This document shows positions 7,673-14,590 of a stretch of DNA of 64,000 nt, in pieces. This DNA is from DASYLJ01 sp964432595. GTDB taxonomy: Bacteria > Desulfobacterota > Binatia > DP-6. Both the position numbers and the translations under genes were made by a program. The stretch covers positions 42,453 through 106,452 of the forward strand of contig CAYSOF010000024.1 in the NCBI GenBank assembly GCA_964432595.1. Direction: 5' to 3'. The notes below the pieces were generated by a model. The model was not told the DNA's origin and ran no database searches. It was given only the letters and a program-made list of their open reading frames with translations. How positions within the stretch are numbered: position 1 is the first letter of the stretch; each line of letters opens with the position of its first letter.

Positions 7673-9051
7673 GGCTCGGCCCGCAGAGCCTGCGCGGCCG
7701 GCTGACGCTCTGGTATACGAGCGTCGTCGCGGGGCTGCTCGCCGTGCTGAGCGGCGTCGCGTGGGTGCTGCTCGACCGCGGGCTGCGCGAGAGCGTGGAC
7801 GCGTCGCTGCAGTCCGCCGCCGTCACGCTCGCCACGACCAGCCGCGATCCCGCCGCGCAGCTCGGCGACGCGCTCGAAGCGTTGATCGGCCCGATGGCAG
7901 CCGGACGGCTCTACGAGCTGCTCGATCCGCGCGGCCGTCCCGACCCGCGCCTCGCCACACGCGGCACGCGCCTGCCGCTCAGCCCGCAGGCGCTCCGCAA
8001 CGCGGAGCGCGGGCGCGAGACGTTCGAGACGGTCGCGCTGCCGACCACGACGCTGCGCGTGCTGACGCTGCCGGTGGTCGCCGGCGGGCAGATCGAGCGG
8101 CTCGTGCAGGTGGCGGTGCCGCTCGACGGCGTCGACAACGCGCGCCGCCGCTTCCTGCTGATCCTCGCGGGCCTCGCACCCGTCGCCGTGATCGGTGCGG
8201 CGGCCGGCGGCTGGTGGCTCGCGGGCCGCGCGCTGGCGCCCGTCGACCACATGGTCGAGAGCGCGCGGCGCATCGGCGCGGAGGACCTCGCGCAGCGCGT
8301 GCCGGTGCCGCCCGCCGACGACGAGCTCGGCCACCTGGCGACGGGGCTCAACGACATGCTCGCACGGCTCGAGCGCGCGTTCTCGTCGGCGCGACGGTTC
8401 AGCGCCGACGCGGCGCACGAGCTGCGCACTCCGCTCACGATCCTGAAGGGCGAGATCGAGGTCGCGCTCGCGTCGTCGCAGACGCCCGACGAGTACCGTC
8501 GCGTGCTCGCGAGCGCGCAGGAGGAGGTCGATCGCCTCGCCTCGCTCGTCGAGGACCTGCTGTTTCTGGCGCGGGCCGACGCGGGAGTCGCGGCGCCGCC
8601 GCGGGACCGCGTCGACCTCGCCGCGGTCATCGACGATGCGCGGCCGGCGATGGCGACGCTTGCCGAGCGCGACGGCCTCGGGCTCACGGTCGACGCCGCG
8701 GGGCCCGTCTGGGTGCTCGGCAGCGCGCCGCTGCTCTTCCGCGTCGTCCTCAACCTGGTCGACAACGCCATCAAGTACACGCCGGCGGGCGGGCAGGTGG
8801 TCGTGCGGCTCACGGCGGGCGGCCAGGCGGAGCTGACCGTCAGCGACACCGGACCGGGCATCGCCCCCGAGGAGCAGGCGCGCATCTTCGACCGCTTCTA
8901 TCGCGGCGACCCGGCGCGCGAGCGCGGCGGCAGCGGCCTCGGCCTCGCGCTGACGCGGTCGATCGTGCAGCTGCACGGCGGCACGATCCTCGTCGAGAGC
9001 CCCACGGGCCAGGGCGCCTGCTTCCGCGTCCGCCTGCCGCGCGACCGCTGA
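7669..9051 (+). CDS. Membrane sensor histidine kinase, partner of the preceding regulator, probable CTG start
   Basis: About 460 aa. Order: TM1 (about 12-35), periplasmic region (36-155), TM2 (about 160-182), HAMP, HisKA with phosphoacceptor His250 in AAHELRTPL, and HATPase_c (NLVDNAIKYTP, DTGPGIAPEE, GGSGLGLAL). No ATG, GTG or TTG occurs before the end of TM1. CTG 7669 overlaps the regulator's TGA (CTGA) and has GGGAG at 7656-7660, 8 nt upstream. It gives LRLGPQSLRGRLTLWYTSV, a typical kinase N-terminus. This is the second gene in a row with apparent CTG initiation. The sensor domain is too generic to name a signal. Confidence 0.9.
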   Translation: MRLGPQSLRGRLTLWYTSVVAGLLAVLSGVAWVLLDRGLRESVDASLQSAAVTLATTSRDPAAQLGDALEALIGPMAAGRLYELLDPRGRPDPRLATRGTRLPLSPQALRNAERGRETFETVALPTTTLRVLTLPVVAGGQIERLVQVAVPLDGVDNARRRFLLILAGLAPVAVIGAAAGGWWLAGRALAPVDHMVESARRIGAEDLAQRVPVPPADDELGHLATGLNDMLARLERAFSSARRFSADAAHELRTPLTILKGEIEVALASSQTPDEYRRVLASAQEEVDRLASLVEDLLFLARADAGVAAPPRDRVDLAAVIDDARPAMATLAERDGLGLTVDAAGPVWVLGSAPLLFRVVLNLVDNAIKYTPAGGQVVVRLTAGGQAELTVSDTGPGIAPEEQARIFDRFYRGDPARERGGSGLGLALTRSIVQLHGGTILVESPTGQGACFRVRLPRDR

Positions 9052-9218
9052 ACCCGTGCCGCGCCGCGGCGGGAGTTTTCGTCGACCGCTCGCTTCGCGC
9101 CCCTGTGGGAGTTCCGCGAGAGTCTGCCGAAGGCGCCGACGCAGCGGGTGGAGAAGTACAAGCTGCGCGGAGGGGCGGGGCGACCATTGTTGGGGTGAGC
9201 AACGCGGTCGCGCCGACT

Positions 9219-9712
9219 CGCTTCACGGCCCGATGCTCGCTGGGTGGCGACTCCCGTGGCGGAAGGGCGGCGACGGCCGCGAATCCGTCCGCGCTATCGC
9301 GCCTGGGCCGAGCTCATGCGCCACGCGTTCGCCGCCGACGTGCTGGCCTGTCCTCGCTGTGGTGGGCGCAGGGTCGTGCTCGCCACGATCGATGACCCCA
9401 GGGTGCTTACCCGCATCCTCAGGCACCTCGGGCTGCCGCTGGATGCCGGTGAGCCGGCCCCGGAGCGGGCGCCGCCCGAGGCGCCCGAGGCCCGGGTTTA
9501 GCGAACAGGTTCCAGGAGCGCCCGATCCCGCTGCCAATGGTGGCGGTCGCCTCGGTGCGTTCGTGCGCCGGTGTAGATCGGTGAGTGGTGGACTCGCCAG
9601 AGGCGCCTTGGGCGTTGTATGCCCCGCGCCAGCCGGCGGAGCGCGGGGAACCTGGCGGCGGACGTCCGATACAGAGACGCTCCGTCAACTTCCCTGGGTT
9701 GTCCTTCCTATC
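9219..9712 (+). mobile_element. Remnant of an IS91-like element
   Basis: This stretch holds the C-terminal end of a Y2-type transposase (next entry) and about 200 bp of non-coding sequence after it. The non-coding part ends in GTCCTTCCTATC (9701-9712), which resembles the origin-proximal end of IS91/ISCR-type rolling-circle elements. The catalytic part of the transposase is missing, so the element is dead. The end assignment is from memory of such termini and is uncertain. In the flanking 9052-9218 and 9713-9785 nothing coding was seen. Confidence 0.45.
9232..9501 (+). pseudogene. IS91-family transposase, C-terminal fragment
   Basis: About 88 codons remain, reading RPRYRAWAELMRHAF, then ADVLACPRCGG, then ATIDDPRVLTRILRHLGLP and a Pro-rich tail. 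This is the conserved C-terminal segment of IS91/IS801-type transposases (arginine-rich helix, lone CPRC knuckle, ATI-DP helix). Just upstream, FHGP and DARWVATPV occur in different frames, so the familiar FHG-APNARWR region is frameshifted. No Y2 or HUH motif is left. The piece ends at a TAG at 9499. Confidence 0.7.
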
Positions 9713-9785
9713 GTCTCGTCTCCTTCCTACCCACCGACGCCTGACCATATGCCGGTGACGCCTCATGGTCCTTCAGCGTCCAGAA

Positions 9786-9814
9786 TTGAGAAACCGAAGA
9801 CGGTACTTTATAAA
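9786..9814 (+). promoter_or_regulatory. Sigma-70-like promoter for the DUF4143 ATPase
   Basis: TTGAGA at 9786-9791 and TATAAA at 9809-9814 are separated by exactly 17 bp, a near-consensus housekeeping promoter in an otherwise GC-rich stretch. Transcription would begin about 9821. This argues against the upstream ATG at 9765 and for a start at TTG 9825 or GTG 9858, with almost no leader. Confidence 0.55.
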
Positions 9815-9824
9815 ACTCACACCG

Positions 9825-10994
9825 TTGCGCCACGTTCCCCGACTGCTCGAGACCCAGGTGACGAAGGCCATGAAGGCCTTCCCGGCGGTTGTGCTCACGG
9901 GACCGCGGCGTGCCGGAAAGACCTGGCTGCTGCGCCATCTGCTGCCGCGGGCGTCATACGTGCTGCTCGAGGAGCCGGACGTCGTGGCGCGGGTTCGGGC
10001 CGACCCGCAAGGCTTCCTCGACGAGATCGAGCCGCCGGCAATCCTCGACGAGGTGCAAAACGTCCCGGAGCTGTTCGCCTTCGTGCGGGCACGGGTCGAC
10101 CGCCGTCCGCGTCGGACCGGGCAGTGGGTGCTGACCGGCTCGCAGGAGTCCACGCTCATGCAGCGGGTGACCGAGTCGATGGCGGGACGGGCGGCGGTGC
10201 TCCATCTCCTTCCGCTGTCGTGGCGCGAGACGCCCAAGGTCGGTCTGTTCAGAGGCGGCTTTCCGGAGGTCGTGGCGCGTCCCAGTGCTGCAGCCTTGTG
10301 GTTCCGGTCGTACCTCCAGACCTACCTCGAGCGGGACGTGCGTGCCGTCACCGCGGTAAAGGATCTGGCCACCTTCCGCCGCTTCATGGCGGTGCTCGCG
10401 AGTCGCCACGGGCAGGTACTCAATCGTACAGAGCTCGCTGGCCCACTCGGCGTCAGCGTGCCGACGGTGACCCAGTGGCTCGGCGTGTTGGAGACGACCG
10501 CGCAGGTGCTGATCGTGCCGCCGTTCTACGAGAACCTCGGCAAGCGCCTCATCAAGGCACCCAAGGTCTACGTCGCGGACTCCGGTCTCGCCTGCCATCT
10601 GCTCGGCATCGACACGACGGCCGAGCTGGCGCGCTCGCCGTTCCGTGGCGCGCTCTTCGAGGGCTTCGTCGCCGGCGAGATCGCCAAGGGGCAGGTCAAC
10701 GCGGGCGGGCGTCGCGAGCTGTATTACTTCCGCGATCAGCAGGGTCTCGAGGTCGACTTCATCGTGCCGGGCCGAAGCGGCAGCCTGTCGCTCATCGAGT
10801 GCAAGGCGACCCGCACCGTCACGCCCGCCATGGCAGGTCCGCTCCGACGGCTGGCGGCGGCGATGGCGGAGCGCAGGCCGCGGCACGTCGAGAGCTTCTT
10901 GGTGCATGAACCGCCCAAGGCGGGCATCTCCACAAGAGTGATCGCACCGGGAGTGCGCGCGATGCCGTGGAGCGAGATACTCGGCGCCATGTAG
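9825..10994 (+). CDS. DUF4143-family AAA ATPase
   Basis: About 389 aa from TTG 9825 (RHVPRLLETQVTKAMKAFP...). The frame is open back to ATG 9765, but a promoter overlaps that region. The N-terminal AAA domain has Walker A GPRRAGKT (about 26-33) and Walker B PAILDEVQNV. A central winged-helix-like region follows (LNRTELAGPLGVSVPTVTQW). The C-terminal DUF4143 domain has nuclease-like residues LEVDFIVPG and LIECKAT. The family is frequent in accessory DNA and its role is undefined. The stretch between LSWRET and GGFPEV looks shorter than usual. It sits alone between two gene remnants. Confidence 0.85.
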   Translation: MRHVPRLLETQVTKAMKAFPAVVLTGPRRAGKTWLLRHLLPRASYVLLEEPDVVARVRADPQGFLDEIEPPAILDEVQNVPELFAFVRARVDRRPRRTGQWVLTGSQESTLMQRVTESMAGRAAVLHLLPLSWRETPKVGLFRGGFPEVVARPSAAALWFRSYLQTYLERDVRAVTAVKDLATFRRFMAVLASRHGQVLNRTELAGPLGVSVPTVTQWLGVLETTAQVLIVPPFYENLGKRLIKAPKVYVADSGLACHLLGIDTTAELARSPFRGALFEGFVAGEIAKGQVNAGGRRELYYFRDQQGLEVDFIVPGRSGSLSLIECKATRTVTPAMAGPLRRLAAAMAERRPRHVESFLVHEPPKAGISTRVIAPGVRAMPWSEILGAM

Positions 10995-11142
10995 GGGCGG
11001 TGCTCCGTCCTCCTGCCGGGCGTGGTGTCGTTTTCGCTCGCCGCGGGATGCGCACTCCCGGCACCCGCGCAGAGTGTCCACGCGCACGCGTTCGGCCCGT
11101 CACCTCACACCCTTGGCACCCGCCCGCCGCGCGCGCCAACCC

Positions 11143-11512
11143 GGTGAACGTCACGACGACGCCGAGCGCGTGGCTGCTCTGCGCCAACGACGACAACGAC
11201 GAGGTCGACAACGCCGAGGCGCTCGCCAACAGCGCGACGCTCGCGTCGCACGGCGTGCCCACGGTGGCCGACCTCCATGCCCCGTCGCCGCTGTACGATG
11301 AGCGCGGGCGCGGGCGAGCTCTTCACGATGCCGACGGCCGCCATCGTCGCGGCCGTTACCGCCGACCCCTCGCTGCTGCCGACGCTGATCGCCTTGCCCC
11401 CGCCGTGCGCGCCGACGTCGTCGACCAGATCCGCGTCATGCAGGCCGAGCACCAGATGTACGCGGACTGGGCGGCGCGCGAGATCGCCTTCCTCGACGCC
11501 CACGATCCGTGA
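11143..11512 (+). pseudogene. Frameshifted remnant of an unidentified protein
   Basis: Protein-like sequence changes frame here. One frame reads VNVTTTPSAWLLCANDDNDE and continues to PTVADLHAPSPLYD (to about 11298). A second frame reads GELFTMPTAAIVAAVTADPS (about 11313-11400). The first frame resumes with VVDQIRVMQAEHQMYADWA and ends at TGA 11510. The middle resembles the C-terminal part of an alpha/beta hydrolase, but that is weak. In 10995-11142 and 11513-11705 no gene was seen. Confidence 0.35.
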
Positions 11513-11705
11513 GGGCGACGCGCTGGAGGGCGCGGTGGGGTTCGGCTCGACCTGCTCCGCATCCCCGACGACGGGCGTCTTCCTGGTCGGCATGACGACG
11601 GGCTGGAGCAGCTGATCGCGATCGCGACCGATCGGGCCAAGCCGTCCACGACCGGCCGGCAGGACACCACGGCGATGCGAGCCCCCGATCGAGGTGCAGT
11701 GACCG

Positions 11706-14525
11706 TCACGTAGCGAGGCGATCGCGTGCGGCCGCCAGGTCGGGCAGGTCCGCGTCCCCCGCGAACCCGGAGACGACGCGTGCCAGCGCGGCTCGCGCTC
11801 CGCCGTCGTCGCAGTGCGCGAGCAGCAGCGCCGCGCGCAGGGCGAGCGGACGGAACCCGTGCCGTTCGCCGAACGCGAGCGCCGCATGCAGCGCACCGTG
11901 TGCCTCGGGAGGCGAGCCGGCGGCGAGCAGCGCCGTGCCGCGGACGAGGGCGATGTCGCCGTGCAGGTACACCTCGCCGTGCTCGGCGTGCAGCGCCTCG
12001 GCCTCCGCCAGCAGGGCGAGCGCGGCGGGCGCCGCGCCGCACGCCGTATGGAAGCCGGCGGTGAGGAGGCGTCGCTCGACCGCCAGGACATGGGGTCCCA
12101 GCGCGGCGGCGCCGGCATTCGCGCGGTCGAGCGACATGCGCGCGCGGTCGAAATCGCCGGCGAGCGTCTGCGCCCAGCCCGTGAAGAGCGCTCCGCTCGC
12201 GTCCCAGAAGGGCAGGTCGTCGTCGGCGGCGAGACGGGTCAGCTCGTCGAGCAGCTCGAGCGCGCCGCCCGGGTCGGCACGCTGGATGCGCAGCCACGCG
12301 TTCGCCGTGAGCGCGATCGCCAGGCTCGCCGGCTGGCGCAAGCGCCGCGCGTGATCGAGGGCGTCGGCGAGCGCGTCGGCCGCGGCGGCGGGAGCGGCGC
12401 CGTGCCAGCGGCAGACGCCGAGATGCGCGGCGCAGCAGACGCGGCCGTCGTGCCCGCACCAGCGGAAGCCCTGCTCGCCGACCGCGTCGTCGTAGCGCGC
12501 GAGCGCCGCGCCCAGCCGCGCGACGGCGTCGTCGAGCCGCGCGAGCTTGAAGTATTCGATCCCCGTCGTGTGGTCCGCCTCGACCTGCATCGCGCGATCG
12601 CCGAGCCGCACGCCCAGCGCCTGCATACGCTTCGACAGCGCGTGCGCCGTCATCATCCGGCCGTTGATCGCGTAGTGGCTCTGCAGCCCCTCCAGGACGG
12701 GGAAGAGCTCGGGCTGCTCACCCGCCACGTCGCACAGCGCCAGGGCGCGCGCGTAGTTGCGCTCGACGTCGGCGCTGGCGAAGCCGCGCGCGTTCATCAA
12801 CATCGGGCCGAGCGCCGTCCGCAGCCGCAGCTCGTCGGTCGTCGCATCCGCGGGCAGCAAGGCGAGCGCACGTTCCAGGTGCAGCACCGCGGTGCCGTGC
12901 GCGTGGCGTTCCGTCGCGAGCATGCCGGCCTGCTCGTGATAGCGGCGCGCGCGCTCGACATCGCCTGCCTCGTCGAAGTGGCGCGCCAGCTCGGGCGCGC
13001 GATCGCCGGCGGCGTGCATCCGCTCCGGCAGCGCGCGCTCGAGGCACAGGCCCACCTGCGCATGGAGGTGAGCACGGCGCGCCGGCGGGACCTGCTCGAG
13101 CACGACGTCGCGATGCACGGCGTGGACGAACTCGAAGGCGGCGGCGTCCGCGCCGTCCACCCAGCGGCGCGTGCCGCACGCGCGGATGGGCGTGCGCAGC
13201 CGGCTCATGGCGGTGAGCCGCGCCTCGATCGCCGCGACGGTCTCGTCGAGCGCCAGCGCCAGGGCGGGCGCGACGAAGCGCAGGCCCGCCGTCGCGGCTG
13301 CCTCGAGCGTGAGACGCTCGGCCGCGGGCAGGTGCGCCAGGTCGTCGACGAGGAGATGGCGCAGCGTCTCCGGGACGTTCGCCGCCAGCGCGTCGAGCCG
13401 CTCGGCGACCGCCGTGACGAAGAGCGGATTGCCGCCGGTGTGGGCGACGATCGTGTCGGCGAGGTCGCCGGGCGCGGCGATGCCGAAGCGTCCCGTCAAG
13501 TAGGAGCGCACGTCGGCCGCGCCGAACGGCGCCAGCCGCAGCTCGCGCGCCAGGTGGCGACGGGTGAGCTCGTGGACGAGCGTCACGGTCGACGGCGCGC
13601 CGGGCGTCTCGACGGGGCGGACCGTGCCGACGATCAACACGTGAGCGCGGTCGTCGCCGCGGGCGAGCTGCGCGAGCGCGTCGTGCGTCGCCTCGTCGGC
13701 GCGGTGCAGGTCTTCGAGGACCAGGATCAGCGGGCGCAGCTCGCCGGCGGCGCGCAGCGCCTGCCCGAGCTCGCGCACCACCGCCGCCCGCGTGGCGCCG
13801 GCGACCGCGCGCCGCAGGGCCTCGCGCTCCGCCGGCGGCAGCGGGCCGGGCAGGTGCAGCAGCCACGACGGCGCGACGTCGCGCAGCCGGTCGCGCAGGC
13901 GCTCCTCGTCCGGACCGCGACACGCCTCGGCGAGCCCCTCGATGAACGGCTGGAAGACGTCGCCCGCGCCCGGACGGTCGGCGCAGTGGCCGACGCCGAC
14001 GGCGACGCGGTCGTCGGCGGGCCGGGTGCGGCCCGCCACGTCGTCGAGGAACCACTCGACGAGGCTGGTCTTACCGATGCCCGCGTCGCCCGACACGAAG
14101 ACCACCCGGCGCACGCCGCGCCGCGCGTCGTCGAGCGCGTGGGCGAGCGCGGCGAGCTCGTCCTGGCGGCCGACGAAGCAGGGGGGCACCCGGCTCGGGC
14201 GGACGAGGTCGGCGGCGGCCACCTCGGGGAGGAAGCGGTAGCCGCTGCCGCGCACCGTCTCGAGCACGACGGGATGCCGGGCGTCCTCGCCGAGCGCGCG
14301 GCGCAGCTCGTTGATGCACACCTTCAGCGACGCCTCGTCGACGTGCGTGTCCGGCCAGACGGCGGCCATGAGATCCGCCTTGGAGACTGCGCACCCGGGG
14401 CGCGTGGCGAGGTGGCGCAGCACCGCGAGCGCCTTGGGCCGCAGGGGAACCTTCTCCGTGCCGCGCCGCAGCTGATTGGCGTCGAGGTCGAGGCGGAACG
14501 GCGGGAACTCGATCGACCGTGGCAT
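11706..14525 (-). CDS. Large transcriptional regulator: OmpR-type wHTH + AAA ATPase + TPR-like repeats
   Basis: 939 aa from ATG 14525 (MPRSIEFPPFRLDL). Residues 5-100 are a trans_reg_C winged helix (LMAAVWPDTHVDEASLKVCINELRRALGE within it, GSGYRFLP at its end). Residues 115-430 are an AAA/STAND-like ATPase with Walker A GDAGIGKT (146-153) and Walker B LILVLEDLH. From about 500 to the end are helical TPR-like repeats. This is the architecture of signal-integrating regulators related to the CadC/AfsR/LuxR-LAL types, where nucleotide and ligand binding to the repeats control DNA binding. It is divergent from the secreted caspase-like gene with 65 bp between them, so control of that gene is plausible. 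Confidence 0.85.
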   Translation of the reverse strand: MPRSIEFPPFRLDLDANQLRRGTEKVPLRPKALAVLRHLATRPGCAVSKADLMAAVWPDTHVDEASLKVCINELRRALGEDARHPVVLETVRGSGYRFLPEVAAADLVRPSRVPPCFVGRQDELAALAHALDDARRGVRRVVFVSGDAGIGKTSLVEWFLDDVAGRTRPADDRVAVGVGHCADRPGAGDVFQPFIEGLAEACRGPDEERLRDRLRDVAPSWLLHLPGPLPPAEREALRRAVAGATRAAVVRELGQALRAAGELRPLILVLEDLHRADEATHDALAQLARGDDRAHVLIVGTVRPVETPGAPSTVTLVHELTRRHLARELRLAPFGAADVRSYLTGRFGIAAPGDLADTIVAHTGGNPLFVTAVAERLDALAANVPETLRHLLVDDLAHLPAAERLTLEAAATAGLRFVAPALALALDETVAAIEARLTAMSRLRTPIRACGTRRWVDGADAAAFEFVHAVHRDVVLEQVPPARRAHLHAQVGLCLERALPERMHAAGDRAPELARHFDEAGDVERARRYHEQAGMLATERHAHGTAVLHLERALALLPADATTDELRLRTALGPMLMNARGFASADVERNYARALALCDVAGEQPELFPVLEGLQSHYAINGRMMTAHALSKRMQALGVRLGDRAMQVEADHTTGIEYFKLARLDDAVARLGAALARYDDAVGEQGFRWCGHDGRVCCAAHLGVCRWHGAAPAAAADALADALDHARRLRQPASLAIALTANAWLRIQRADPGGALELLDELTRLAADDDLPFWDASGALFTGWAQTLAGDFDRARMSLDRANAGAAALGPHVLAVERRLLTAGFHTACGAAPAALALLAEAEALHAEHGEVYLHGDIALVRGTALLAAGSPPEAHGALHAALAFGERHGFRPLALRAALLLAHCDDGGARAALARVVSGFAGDADLPDLAAARDRLAT

Positions 14526-14590
14526 CGGCTCCGGCGGAATTTTACCAGACCCGTACCCGCGGAGGCGATCTCTTTGGGTAGCGAAACGGC

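Noticed and set aside
11814..14590. Long + strand frame opposite the ATPase/TPR regulator
   Set aside because: The regulator on the minus strand has clear wHTH and Walker motifs; the opposite frame has none.
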